Assembly (NCBI RefSeq): GCF_007641255.1
Contig: NZ_CP036260.1
Span: 1 to 64,000 of the forward strand
Length of the DNA stretch: 64,000 nucleotides
Reading direction: 5' to 3'
DNA from: Sporomusa termitida
GTDB taxonomy: Bacteria > Bacillota > Negativicutes > Sporomusales > Sporomusaceae
Every line of letters starts with the position of its first letter. The stretch's first letter is position 1. The notes under the pieces are model-generated. The model was not told where the DNA came from and did not search any database. It saw nothing but the letters and a program-made list of their open reading frames with translations. This document shows, piece by piece, positions 24,894-33,617 of this stretch. A program made the position numbers and the translations under genes.

Positions 24894-26109
24894 ATTCAAG
24901 CCGATTCCCTCCGGCCGTATGGGAATGTTGTGGACGCTGGCTTCCATCCGCGATGCCGCTTTATTGGAATTCGGTTGCATGGGGCATATGCTCTACGGCC
25001 GGGTATTTTTGAACCGGGCCGGCGTTATGGACGCCTGCAAACTTTATGCCACCCATCTTGACGAAACTGATGTTGCCCTTGGCGGCACCGGGCGACTGAG
25101 CCGCGCTGTTGCGGATATTGCCTGTAGAGACAAACCGCGTGTCCTGTTTCTCCTGCCCTCCGCTGTGCCGGAGATCATTGGCACGGATATTCCCGCGCTT
25201 TGTCGGGAGCTGCAGCCGGATTACCCGGATATGCGCCTGCTTCCCTTTAGTAATGTCGGTTTTGATAGCGGCCAGCACCGTGGGATACAGGCAACGCTGT
25301 TGCAGCTTGTCAAAATACTACCCCAAGATGTGCCCAAGACGCCGTTGCCGACTTTTAATCTGATCGGTTCCTGCGCCGATTTGTTCCGCTTTCAGGCGGA
25401 CGCCGGCGAGATCGCCCGTATCCTGGCGGGGACTTTCCGGCTAAGGCCGTTGTGCGTCCTGACTTCGGATACGTCGGTGAAGCAAATCGAGCAGCTAGGC
25501 GGGGCGCATGTCAACCTGGTGCTCCGGCGGGAGGGAGTGCCGGCAGCGGAGCAACTGCAACAGCGGTTCGGCACGCCGTATTTGCTGGCCCGGCCTTACG
25601 GCATACAGGGAACGTGCGAATGTCTTGAGCAACTGGCCCAAATCACCGGTATAACGCCCGACCGCAGCTACGTGAACGGGCAGCGGAACGAAGCCCTGCG
25701 GCTGATTTCGCCGGCGCTGCCCTTATTCAGGCAGGTTAGGGAGCACCCGGAGAACAGGCGCTTATCCGTCGGCGGCCATGCCGACGTGGTAAAAGGCATC
25801 CTGTCCTTTGCCTGCGGCGAACTTTCCCTGCCCCAGGGCAGGTGCTGGTGCGACAGCCCAGCTATGGCGTCTGAGGACGTCCCCTATTTTACCGAGGAAC
25901 AGTGGACGCAAGCGGTTCAAAGTCAGGGCAATGGATTGCTCATGGCCAGCGGCGAGGTTCTGGCTTGGGCCGGGCGCAATGCGGAGCTGCAAATTGCGAA
26001 TCCGGATATAAAGTGGCGTTTGAATCCCTACGAACCGCCTTTTGTAGGTTTTCGCGGTGCAGTCCACCTGGTATCACTGTGGATCAATGAGGCGCTGCGG
26101 CAGCAGTAG
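24880..26109 (+). CDS. Nitrogenase component-1-like protein, one-cysteine (NifK/BchB/BchZ-like) subunit
   Basis: 409 residues from ATG 24880 (GGAGG, 8-base spacing), overlapping the previous gene by 14 bases. The N-terminal region aligns with NifK around PSGRMGMLWTLASIRDAALLEFGCMGHM. Only C33 (LEFGCMGHM) of the three P-cluster cysteines is kept: the CQP site reads SGR and the third site reads LLPSAVPEIIGTDI, with serine in place of cysteine. This 3+1 ligand sharing resembles COR (BchY/BchZ), while DPOR uses three cysteines plus an aspartate. C-terminal cysteines (GRCWCDSP) might add another metal site. It is the probable heteromeric partner of the 23592-24893 product and part of the substrate cavity; the substrate is unknown. 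Confidence 0.85.
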   Translation: MGLHRFKPIPSGRMGMLWTLASIRDAALLEFGCMGHMLYGRVFLNRAGVMDACKLYATHLDETDVALGGTGRLSRAVADIACRDKPRVLFLLPSAVPEIIGTDIPALCRELQPDYPDMRLLPFSNVGFDSGQHRGIQATLLQLVKILPQDVPKTPLPTFNLIGSCADLFRFQADAGEIARILAGTFRLRPLCVLTSDTSVKQIEQLGGAHVNLVLRREGVPAAEQLQQRFGTPYLLARPYGIQGTCECLEQLAQITGITPDRSYVNGQRNEALRLISPALPLFRQVREHPENRRLSVGGHADVVKGILSFACGELSLPQGRCWCDSPAMASEDVPYFTEEQWTQAVQSQGNGLLMASGEVLAWAGRNAELQIANPDIKWRLNPYEPPFVGFRGAVHLVSLWINEALRQQ

Positions 26110-26181
26110 GAGCGGGATAAAAACTGCTGTTGTCAGAAATTCCCCCATTAAGTATATGGAAAAAAAGGATGGGATGTTTAT

Positions 26182-26916
26182 TTGAAAATTATAATCCACA
26201 AAAACAAATTCGAGGATCGGGATTATCTTGTCTGCCTGCCTGCGTCCTACCTCCACGACGATAAGCGTTATCCCGTCGTCTATGTGCAGGACGGCGACCG
26301 GCTTCTCCCTGTTTTGGAAGCTATGGTTGACAGTGCAAACGGCACAATAGAGGAACACGGCCGCGAACATATTATAGTAGGCGTCATTCCCCGGAATCGC
26401 TTGGATGACTATACGCCCTGGCCGGCGCCGGCGTTGACGGCCGGTGTACCTGCGTTCGGCGGGTTGGGGGAGCAATATCTTGATTTTCTGGCCAATGATT
26501 TCAAGCCTTATATCGATGACGTTTACCGAACCTTACCCGATCCTGTAAATACATGTATCCTGGGGGTGTCGCTCGGCGGGCTGATCTCATTGTATGCGAT
26601 ATACAAACAGGCCTGCTTCGGACGTGCGGTCAGCATATCCGGCTCCCTGTGGTATCCGAGTCTCATTGACTTCATGCAGAACCATGCGCCGTGCAGCACC
26701 GCCAGCCGCGTTCTTTTACTTTCAGGACGCAGGGAAGGATCCTGTGAGCCTCCCCCTTTGCGTCATTCCGTTCAATGCGTGCAGCGGGCTCAGCTTGTAT
26801 TGGAGCAGCAATTATTTGAACGTGACATACCGCTTATCTGGGACGACGGCGACCACATGGACAACCTCCACTTGCGCTTAAAAAAGGCGCTGCAATGGAT
26901 CGGCGAAGTTAATTGA
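26182..26916 (+). CDS. Esterase-D/Fes-like alpha/beta hydrolase
   Basis: 244 residues, TTG start at 26182 behind GGATGGGATG. The putative-esterase fold is recognisable: DYLVCLPASYLHDDKRYPVVY, VQDGDRLL, the nucleophile elbow GVSLGGLISLYA (Ser near residue 135), and a late histidine in DDGDHMDNLHLR. Relatives include enterochelin esterase Fes, IroE and BesA trilactone hydrolases, which open imported siderophores so iron can be released. It follows the nitrogenase-like genes by 72 bases on the same strand, so hydrolysis and reduction may act on the same imported compound. No domain for a secreted form is seen, so it is cytoplasmic. Confidence 0.8.
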   Translation: MKIIIHKNKFEDRDYLVCLPASYLHDDKRYPVVYVQDGDRLLPVLEAMVDSANGTIEEHGREHIIVGVIPRNRLDDYTPWPAPALTAGVPAFGGLGEQYLDFLANDFKPYIDDVYRTLPDPVNTCILGVSLGGLISLYAIYKQACFGRAVSISGSLWYPSLIDFMQNHAPCSTASRVLLLSGRREGSCEPPPLRHSVQCVQRAQLVLEQQLFERDIPLIWDDGDHMDNLHLRLKKALQWIGEVN

Positions 26917-27378
26917 ATCGGGTTGCTGCTGTTTTCCGGAGCTGCGCCGAAGCAGGTGAGTAAATAAAGAAAGCGTCGCAGATAACGAATTTCCCGATAG
27001 GAATAGTCAATCACATAGATAAAAGAACCGGTAGTCAATCGTTATCACCTCCATCAGCGCATCGACGTTCATGGTTTAAGGCTAGTTTTATCAGGTTAAT
27101 CTTTAATTGTTTTCGCAGAGTCTGACGTCCCCGAGTGTCCCCTTATGAAATTATAAGAAAAACTGGATGAAGCGGAAGAGCTAAGTCGCGCCGGTAAAAT
27201 ATTGCCTTTGCGCGAGCTGATGGTAAAACTGAGGAGTACAGGTTGAACTGTTTTTATAGAAGTCGGAGAATAAGATTATCGTCCGCGAAGGCGGACGCCG
27301 GGGTCAATAGAATAATATCCTTCTTTGTTGGAAAACTATTTTTAAAGAGATCGCTTTAAACTAAACGGTGATTGGAGG
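26917..27378. other. Intergenic region with decayed small ORF
   Basis: About 460 bases without a sound gene. A short open stretch on the minus strand (27038 downwards, TTG start behind GGAGGTGAT) overlaps the esterase gene and matches nothing I know. On the plus strand 27145-27246 reads like a decayed antitoxin tail (listed separately). Confidence 0.4.
27145..27246 (+). pseudogene. Possible remnant of a small antitoxin-like gene
   Basis: From ATG 27145 the frame reads MKL, stop, then EKLDEAEELSRAGKILPLRE and LMVKLRSTG before a second stop. The amphipathic, charged tail looks like the C-terminus of a small antitoxin of the Phd/RelB kind, but it is too short to assign. Confidence 0.3.
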
Positions 27379-27684
27379 TTGATATTTATATCTGATAGAA
27401 AAAATGATTTGTCAGAGCTGCCGATGATGGCATTACAGGATATACCGCAACCGAATGTGGATGCCGAACAAATCGTCGCCCTGGTAAAGGAAGGCGGGCG
27501 CGTTGCCGGTTATCGGTTGTCGGATGGTCGTGTCTTGAGCAAAGAAGACGGTGTTCAGCTTGCTAAGCAGGGCGGCATTCAAGGAGTCGGCGTTGCTATA
27601 AGAAACGGGACTGAGTATTTAAAATCTCTGCCGGATGAAAACGAAGAGAATAATTTAGACAATTTGCCGTCCGTCACACAATAA
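27379..27684 (+). CDS. DUF3892-type small protein
   Basis: Up to 101 residues. The core (VALVKEGGRVAGYRLSDGRV, LSKEDGVQLAKQGGIQGVGV, NGTEYLKSLPDE) is the DUF3892 family, small Firmicute proteins of unknown function with two predicted beta-hairpins. The start is unclear: TTG 27379 touches the GGAGG site, so a later start such as TTG 27409 or ATG 27424 is possible. It is followed by its own terminator. Confidence 0.65.
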   Translation: MIFISDRKNDLSELPMMALQDIPQPNVDAEQIVALVKEGGRVAGYRLSDGRVLSKEDGVQLAKQGGIQGVGVAIRNGTEYLKSLPDENEENNLDNLPSVTQ

Positions 27685-27706
27685 CACAGATATTGAACGA
27701 GGGTGG

Positions 27707-27745
27707 GATTCGCAGGCTGTCGGAGCTGCGAATCTTGCTTTTTTG
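27707..27745 (+). terminator. Intrinsic terminator of the DUF3892 gene
   Basis: GATTCGCAG (27707-27715) pairs with CTGCGAATC (27726-27734), followed by TTGCTTTTTTGC. Confidence 0.75.
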
Positions 27746-27756
27746 CTTTTTATTTT

Positions 27757-28736
27757 GGGGTCAGGCCTCACTATTTACACTAATGGTAAAATATGATAGT
27801 ATGGTCTCGGAAGAGAAAGGCAGGATGGTGGTATCAGATGGCAAGACAATCGAGAATTCATTATGCGGGAGCGCTGTATCATATTATAGCTCGCGGCAAC
27901 AACCGAGAAGTTGTGTTTCATGATGGAGTTGATAAGTCAAAGTACCTTGCCCTCGTTGAGAGGTATAAACAGAAGTACCAGTTTCATCTGTACGCCTATG
28001 CGATCATGGATAACCATGTCCACCTGCTGGGTGGAGTTGCAGATGAACCACTTTCTAAAATCATGCAAGGGATACAACAGAGCTATACCCAATACTATAA
28101 CCGAAAATATGACAGAGTGGGCCACGTCTTCGAACAGCGATATAAGGCAAAGCTGTGTAATAGTGATCAGTATCTTGTAAGCCTGTTGCGGTATATTCAT
28201 CAGAATCCCATAAAGGCCGGGACCTCTCAACCCTGGTGGACTAGTCATCTTGCATATCAGACTGGAAACAGCAGTATCGTGGATACGGAATTTATATTAT
28301 CCATGCTTTCTAATAACAAAACGAAAGCGATTGAGAAGTATATGGAATATATGGAAGTAGAACAGTCGGAGATTCAGCAAGCCGAAACTTTTGAGCATAT
28401 ATATTCGAAGCCGGAGACAATAGAAACATCCGAGGCGCCAGAAGCCTCATCCGTTACTTTTAATGAAATATTAGCAACAGTAGCATCAGTCAGCGAGATC
28501 AATAAAGAACAGATCATGCAAGAAAGACATGACCGTCGCGTGGTAGCGGCGAGAAATATTCTCATCTACGTAGCAGTTCGGATGGGAGTAATGACAAAAA
28601 CAGAGTTGACCAAGGTGCTACCCCTAAGCATGAGCGGGATTATTAGAGGGTACAATAAAGTCGCTGACAGAGATGAACTGAAGTGCCTGGCAGAAAAGAT
28701 TAGCAACAATTTGTGCGAAGTGTAAGGCCTGACCCC
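27757..28736 (+). mobile_element. REP-type Y1-transposase element, full copy
   Basis: Bounded by GGGGTCAGGCCTCAC on the left (27757-27771) and its near-perfect inverse ending GGCCTGACCCC on the right (28736). It encodes one Y1 (HuH) tyrosine transposase. A second element with the same ends but a large internal deletion lies at 38098-38490, which fixes the boundaries. Its right end abuts an IS1182-type transposase fragment. Confidence 0.75.
27838..28725 (+). CDS. REP-associated tyrosine transposase (Y1/HuH) with DnaA-like C-terminal region
   Basis: 295 residues from ATG 27838. Y1 transposase hallmarks: RIHYAGALYHIIARGNNRE, the histidine-hydrophobic-histidine motif MDNHVHLL, the catalytic tyrosine region around QQSYTQYYNRKY, and LRYIHQNPIKAG. 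The C-terminal segment (HDRRVVAARNILIYVAVR and the following helices) looks like a DnaA C-terminal helix-turn-helix, common in Firmicute relatives. It would cut single strands at palindromic repeat ends. All motifs are intact, so the copy may be active and could mobilise the deletion derivative at 38098-38490. Confidence 0.88.
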   Translation: MARQSRIHYAGALYHIIARGNNREVVFHDGVDKSKYLALVERYKQKYQFHLYAYAIMDNHVHLLGGVADEPLSKIMQGIQQSYTQYYNRKYDRVGHVFEQRYKAKLCNSDQYLVSLLRYIHQNPIKAGTSQPWWTSHLAYQTGNSSIVDTEFILSMLSNNKTKAIEKYMEYMEVEQSEIQQAETFEHIYSKPETIETSEAPEASSVTFNEILATVASVSEINKEQIMQERHDRRVVAARNILIYVAVRMGVMTKTELTKVLPLSMSGIIRGYNKVADRDELKCLAEKISNNLCEV

Positions 28737-28748
28737 GAAGATGCCTGT

Positions 28749-29102
28749 CAGTCGCTCGCTGCGAAATCGGGCAATTGTGGCATGATCGGGCGCTTTTGCC
28801 CGGCCTAAGAGGTATAGAAAGTTGATGTCTCTACGGCAGGCCTGTTCGAGTTTGCGGCTGGAATAGATGCCATTCATATAGCCGTAGACGAGGATTTTGA
28901 ACAGACGCTTCGGTGACCTCTCGATTCTCCCCATGCGGGAGTACGCGGCGTATAGTTTGCTGTAATCCATCCTTTCGAGTATCGCGCTGAGTAACCGTAC
29001 CGAATCGTCTGCCGGGATGAGTTCGCCGATATCCATCGGCAAGACCAGTTGATATATGTTCCCGTCTGTTGTATAATTTGGTTGTAATTTCTGGATTTTC
29101 AC
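28749..29102 (-). pseudogene. N-terminal fragment of an IS1182-family transposase
   Basis: About 118 residues of a DDE transposase N-terminus (MDIGELIPADDSVRLLSAI, RSPKRLFKILVYGYMNGIYS, RDINFLYLLGRAKAPDHATI, ARFRSERL). The frame loses homology exactly at the edge of the REP-type element at 28736, and no C-terminal half is found on the other side of that element, so this is a truncated relic. It is not the same sequence as the IS1182 remnant at 53640-55181. Confidence 0.8.
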
Positions 29103-29207
29103 AAATTTGATTTTACAACAAAAGACGGCTTCCGGCTATGATATGCTCCCCTTAAAGTAGACAGTGGAAATAAAAAAACACTGTATATGGAAAGGGGAGC
29201 ATATTTT

Positions 29208-29897
29208 ATGCCCCATAAAGGGAAATTGCCATCGGAAAAGAAAGTGGAATTGGTCAGAGCCTATCTATCTGGGGAAATAGGTCCGAGTGAGATAGCGCAA
29301 AAATATGGGATTAAGAAATACCGATTGAGAGAATGGACACGATTGTATGAAACACGGGGAGTTGACGGTTTAATTCCGTCTGAGCGATGGCGCAAATACG
29401 CACCAGAAATTAAGAAAGAAGCGGTAATGGCGTATCAATCTGGGCAGGGTTCCCTGAGGGATATTTGTAGACGATACGATATTAGCTGCGATGCTATTTT
29501 ACAGAAGTGGATCAAGCGGTATAATGACCATGAAGACTTCAAGCAGCCAAATAGTGGGGGTTCGATCTACATGGTAAAAAGCCGCAAGACGACAATAGAG
29601 GAACGCATTGAGATTGTCAGCTATTGCATAGCCAACAATAAGGACTACGGGAAGGCCATTGAACGCTACAGTGTGTCCTATCAGCAAATTTATGGATGGG
29701 TCAGGAAATACGAAAACGATGGTCCTGAGGGCCTCGTTGATCGCCGTGGCAAATGCAAAGAGGAAGCTTCTATGAGCGAGGTTGAAAAACTGCGTGCGCA
29801 GTTAAAGCTCAAAGAAGCTGAAAATCTGAGGCTTCAGATGGAGAACGACTTGTTAAAAAAAATGGAGGCACTCGAAAGGGGGCGAGGTGTGGACTAA
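29208..29897 (+). CDS. IS3-family transposase OrfA
   Basis: 229 residues from ATG 29208. Two helix-turn-helix units (LSGEIGPSEIAQKYGIKKYR and SGQGSLRDICRRYDISCDA) plus a third near YGKAIERYSVSYQQIYGW are followed by a leucine-zipper-like coil (MSEVEKLRAQLKLKEAENL). This long, multi-HTH form is typical of the IS150-like branch. It is intact and overlaps the region where OrfB would begin by frameshift. Confidence 0.85.
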   Translation: MPHKGKLPSEKKVELVRAYLSGEIGPSEIAQKYGIKKYRLREWTRLYETRGVDGLIPSERWRKYAPEIKKEAVMAYQSGQGSLRDICRRYDISCDAILQKWIKRYNDHEDFKQPNSGGSIYMVKSRKTTIEERIEIVSYCIANNKDYGKAIERYSVSYQQIYGWVRKYENDGPEGLVDRRGKCKEEASMSEVEKLRAQLKLKEAENLRLQMENDLLKKMEALERGRGVD

Positions 29898-29902
29898 GCC
29901 TA

Positions 29903-30783
29903 GTGCGGCTTGAGAATCAGTATTTGGCGGTAAGCAATGTACATGAAGAGAAGCGGTATCCTATCCGTGCGCTTTGCGCCATTCTCAAACTGAACCGTTC
30001 CTCTTATTATAAATGGCTTCACCGAGACGGCAGCAGCGAACAAGCAGCCAAGGATACTGAGTTGATTGACTATATGTGCGTACTCTACCAAGAGTCCAAT
30101 GGGATATTCGGATACCGTCGGATGCAGCTCAACTTAGAGCGTCGGTTTCACCTGCACTGCAACAAAAAGCGCGTTTATAGAGTCATGAAAGCACTGGGGT
30201 GAAATCGGTTATTCGCCGGAAGAAACCCAACTATGTCAAATCCACACCGGAGATCACGGCGGAGAATATCCTCAACCGTCAGTTCACTGCTGAAAAGCTC
30301 AACGAAAAGTGGCTTACGGATGTTACAGAGTTTAAATATGGGGACAGTGAAAAGATGTACCTCAGCGCGATTCTCGACTTGAAAGATAAAAGTATTGTTT
30401 CCTATGCTATTGGCCACAGCAATAACAACAAGTTAGTGTTTGACACGTTCGATGAAGCCGCCATAAAATACCAAACGCAAAACCTCTGTTTCATAGTGAC
30501 CGGGGATTCCAGTATACGAACAGAGTATTCAAGGCAAAACTTGACGCTCAGGGTATGATACAGAGCATGTCCCGCGTTGGGCGCTGCATTGACAACGGCC
30601 CAAAGGAGGCGTTTTGGGGCACTTTGAAAGCCGAAATGTATTACCTTCACAGATTCCTTGACTATGACACCCTCAAAAACGCGATTGACGACTACATCCG
30701 TTTTTACAACAACAGACGCTTCCAAGAAAAGCCGGGCGGCCTCGCGCCGCTGGAATTACGTGCTTTACTCTTGGCTGCAGCAT
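29903..30783 (+). pseudogene. IS3-family transposase OrfB, two frameshifts
   Basis: The DDE integrase core is recoverable only by joining three frames. The first part (RYPIRALCAILKLNRSSYYK) runs to 30202; the second starts about 30199 (LTDVTEFKYGDSEKMYLSA) and is shifted again near 30481-30490; the third carries the HSDRGFQYT-equivalent and CIDNGPKEAFWGTLKAEMYY to 30783. The catalytic acids (D in LTDVTEF, D in HSDRG, E in PKEAFWG) are still recognisable. One-base losses at each break make it inactive. Confidence 0.85.
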
Positions 30784-30874
30784 AGTGCCGTAAAAATGAA
30801 AACGGACGCCTTGGGGCATCCATTTTCAATACCATGCTTTTCTTTTTTTTGCTCGGTCTACTTGACAGGGGGCA

Positions 30875-31106
30875 CTTCAACTTAATGAAGTGCCGGTTTG
30901 CCGTCTTTTGTTTTTTGGGGCGCTCTCTTAGCGCGACAGCCCCTTATAATGGAAGTATGAAATACAGGGGATGGGGGATGAGTGGCTGTCCCACTATAAA
31001 GTTGATGTAAAAAACCAATACGGTGTGGTGATGAATCGTTAGAAAATTCTGCGCATCATGATGCGCATGTTAATGAAGAATAAGGGATTATTGCCTGCCT
31101 AGATGC
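30875..31106. other. Intergenic, small hairpins, no gene
   Basis: Holds a hairpin GGCACTTCA/TGAAGTGCC at 30871-30893 and a GGGGC.../...GCCCC inverted pair around 30917-30944 (TCTTAGCGCGACAGCCCC). These look like remains of insertion-sequence ends. No coding sequence is supportable. Confidence 0.4.
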
Positions 31107-33254
31107 TTAGAAGGTGACGTTGACCGACATCCAGTAGTTGCGGCCCGAGACCACGTACCCGGTGGTCGTCTGTCCGCTGGTGAAATAGTCGCCGGCGGTG
31201 GTGGTGCTGCTGCCGCTGCCATAGCTGATCACATGCGTGGCGGTAAAATCCTTGTCCGTCAGGTTGTTAATCCCTAAATTGAGCGTCACATCCTTCGATA
31301 CTTTATAAGAACCGCCCAGGTTAAGTAAGGTATAGGATTTGAAGTAACCGCCCAAGGCGTCATGGACCGCTTTATTGGCAGCGGAAAGATTATCGTATTT
31401 TTGGGTGAAGCGTGCGGTCTTGTCGCGGTATTCCGCTTTCAGCCAGGTGGCGGTCCGGTCGTTGAGCCGGTAGTTCAGCCGTGCGTTGGCCATGTGCACC
31501 GGTACATTGGTCAGGCGGGCGCCGTCATCGTTTCCCCCCAGTTGCTCATTGTGGGTGTATGTATAGTTCATATTCAGCGACCAGTCTTCATTCCACAAAG
31601 GAAGGACGGTGCTCAGTTCAAGCCCTTGCGTTTTGGCCTTGCCGACGTTTGTGTAACTTGATGTATTAGCATCAATGCTATAGCCTGAAATTTTATTGGT
31701 ATAGCGGTTGTGAAACATTGTGGCGCTGGAACTGAAGCCGCTATTGTTTTGATAGTGAACGCCCAGTTCGGTATTGGTGCTTTCTTCCGGTTTAAGGTTA
31801 GGATTCCCTATAAGCAGGACGGTTCCCTGACCGGAAACTCCGCTGAGTCCGTCATGCAGCTGCGACAGTTTCGGCGTCTTATAGCCGGTGCTGACGCCGC
31901 CTTTTACCGTCCAGCCTTCCTTGGCCTGCCAGACCAGATAGGTCCGGGGGCTGAAGTGGCCGCTGAACGAATCGGTATGTTCATAGCGTCCGCCGTAGGT
32001 CAGCGATAATGAATCCTTTAGCCGCCATTCATCTTCGGCGAAGAAAGACGTGCTTTCCTGCTTGAATTTGCCGCCGCCGGGGCTCACCATCACCAGTCCG
32101 TCTTCCATCGTCGCATCCCAGTACTGCCCGCCAACGATCAGTTTATGGTTTTCGCCCATGGGAGCGACCAGTTTGGTGTCCAGAATCCAGTTGGAATTTT
32201 TTAATTCGCGCGGAATGCCTATATAGGGCGAACCGGAGGGAACAGCCGATGCCGGGATCAGCCGTCCCTTGGTTTCGGTCTGATTATAGGACAGGCTGGT
32301 AGTCCAGGTGCCGAAGGATACCTTATTTTCACTGCCCAGCGTCACTTTCTGACGCTCATAGCGAAGTTCATCGGCATAACCGCCTGAACTGCCCAGCGTC
32401 CCCAATTGGCCTGCGCTGTTGTCGTATTTCTGTTTGGCCGTCTCGGCGTCCAGCCAGAAGCTGTTATTGTTATCCTGCCGCCAGGTGAAGCGGCCGCCCA
32501 GATTGTAGACATCCCGTTTGACCGGATTGGGTCCCCGTTTCGACAGGTCGATGCCGGTCGAGGAAGATTCAACCAGGGAGGCTTCCCGCCGGAGGATGCT
32601 GCCGCGCAGGGCCAGACCCGTTTTATCTTTGGTCAGCGGCCCACTGGTATAGAACGAGAAACGGGATATATCGCCGAAATCGGTATTTTCCTGGAAGGTA
32701 TGGTCGAGCGTAACGGAGCCGCTCCAATCGTCGGCCACCTTTTTGGTGATAATGTTCACCACGCCTCCCATTGCATCAGACCCGTATAGGGTCGACATCG
32801 GGCCGCGGATGATTTCGATGCGCTCAATGGCCGCCAGCGGCGGCATGAAGCTGGTGTTCATTGCGCCAAAGCCGTTAGGGGTCACGTCGGTGGTCCCGTT
32901 CTGGCGGATGCCGTCCACCATGATCAGAGTATATTCGCTGTCCATGCCGCGGATTCTGATATCCAGGCCGCCGGTTTTTCCAGTGCCGCTAAGCACGTCC
33001 ACCCCTTCCACGTCGCCGATTGCCTCGGCCAGGTCGGAGTAGCCGCGCCGGTTCAGTTCCTCCTTGGTAATTATCGTGATGCTGGCCGGCGCATCGATAA
33101 TATTCTGTTCGAAGCCAGAGGCAGTTACCACCACTTCGTCCAACTGATAGATGATTTCCTCCTCGGCGGCATATGCCGGCAGGCTCAATGCGGCCATAAG
33201 GACGAAACTCAGTAATGTGAGTTTGATTTTTCGCCACTTCTTCCCCGTTTTCAT
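31107..33254 (-). CDS. TonB-dependent outer-membrane receptor, FepA/CirA-like
   Basis: 715 residues from ATG 33254 (AAAGGAG site; longer frames upstream lack a site). Signal peptide MKTGKKWRKIK...SLPAYAAEEE, then a TonB-box-like DEVVVTASGF, a plug (SDLAEAIGDVEGVDVLSGTG, GLDIRIRGMDSEYTLIMVDG, ERIEIIRGPMSTLYGSDAMG, GVVNIITKK) and a barrel containing the FepA/CirA/IrgA signatures GYKTPKLSQLHDGLSGVSGQ and IGNPNLKPEESTNTELGVHY, ending in a terminal phenylalanine (VNVTF). It probably takes up a ferric catecholate or related siderophore. A strong Fur-type palindrome lies about 370 bases upstream. No dedicated periplasmic transporter is next to it. Confidence 0.9.
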   Translation of the reverse strand: MKTGKKWRKIKLTLLSFVLMAALSLPAYAAEEEIIYQLDEVVVTASGFEQNIIDAPASITIITKEELNRRGYSDLAEAIGDVEGVDVLSGTGKTGGLDIRIRGMDSEYTLIMVDGIRQNGTTDVTPNGFGAMNTSFMPPLAAIERIEIIRGPMSTLYGSDAMGGVVNIITKKVADDWSGSVTLDHTFQENTDFGDISRFSFYTSGPLTKDKTGLALRGSILRREASLVESSSTGIDLSKRGPNPVKRDVYNLGGRFTWRQDNNNSFWLDAETAKQKYDNSAGQLGTLGSSGGYADELRYERQKVTLGSENKVSFGTWTTSLSYNQTETKGRLIPASAVPSGSPYIGIPRELKNSNWILDTKLVAPMGENHKLIVGGQYWDATMEDGLVMVSPGGGKFKQESTSFFAEDEWRLKDSLSLTYGGRYEHTDSFSGHFSPRTYLVWQAKEGWTVKGGVSTGYKTPKLSQLHDGLSGVSGQGTVLLIGNPNLKPEESTNTELGVHYQNNSGFSSSATMFHNRYTNKISGYSIDANTSSYTNVGKAKTQGLELSTVLPLWNEDWSLNMNYTYTHNEQLGGNDDGARLTNVPVHMANARLNYRLNDRTATWLKAEYRDKTARFTQKYDNLSAANKAVHDALGGYFKSYTLLNLGGSYKVSKDVTLNLGINNLTDKDFTATHVISYGSGSSTTTAGDYFTSGQTTTGYVVSGRNYWMSVNVTF

Positions 33255-33617
33255 AAGATAACTCCTTTCGTTTCTGCAAGCATCTCCCAGCACGCCAATA
33301 TCCGGCTTTAACCGGACCTGCCGAACCCACTCCTTTTTTCTCTCTCTCAGCGTTGAGTCTGCCTTAAACAAAACAGGGGATTGTTTGCTTTTCTCCATTT
33401 GGCTGATTCCACACTCCTTGAACATGATCTATGCACTGTTTGTCTCACATTCCGGCCGGACCGGGAAGAATAACAGGTTCCCAGCGCTGTGACGGCACTA
33501 AGCAAACAGGAGGCACGCTGAATGTAACACGGTTCGTTGTGTTATATTAATGGTAGTAGAACTGGATAATCCGGCGGCAAAAGCGGGCGGTAAGTTTTAG
33601 AATCACGGCATATAAAA

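Larger units (their letters stand above)
29144..30874 (+). mobile_element. IS3-family insertion sequence with broken orfB
   Basis: Terminal inverted repeats TGCTCCCCTTAAAGTAGACAG (left, beginning 29144) and the inverse of TGCCCCCTGTCAAGTAGACCG (right, ending 30874) enclose orfA and a frameshifted orfB. Outside the element, ACAAAAGACGGC (about 29117) and GCCGTCTTTTGT (about 30900) form a further inverted repeat, suggesting insertion into an older palindromic or IS end. Confidence 0.7.

Noticed and set aside
22837-26109. True nitrogenase or nitrogen-fixation operon
   Set aside because: Component-1 subunits lack P-cluster and FeMo-cofactor ligands, and no nifE, nifN, nifB or molybdenum genes are present.
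26790-27038. Minus-strand ORF with a good GGAGGTGAT site next to the esterase
   Set aside because: Overlaps the 3' end of the esterase gene, only the first 40 codons are unique and they match no family; kept only as a note in the intergenic entry.
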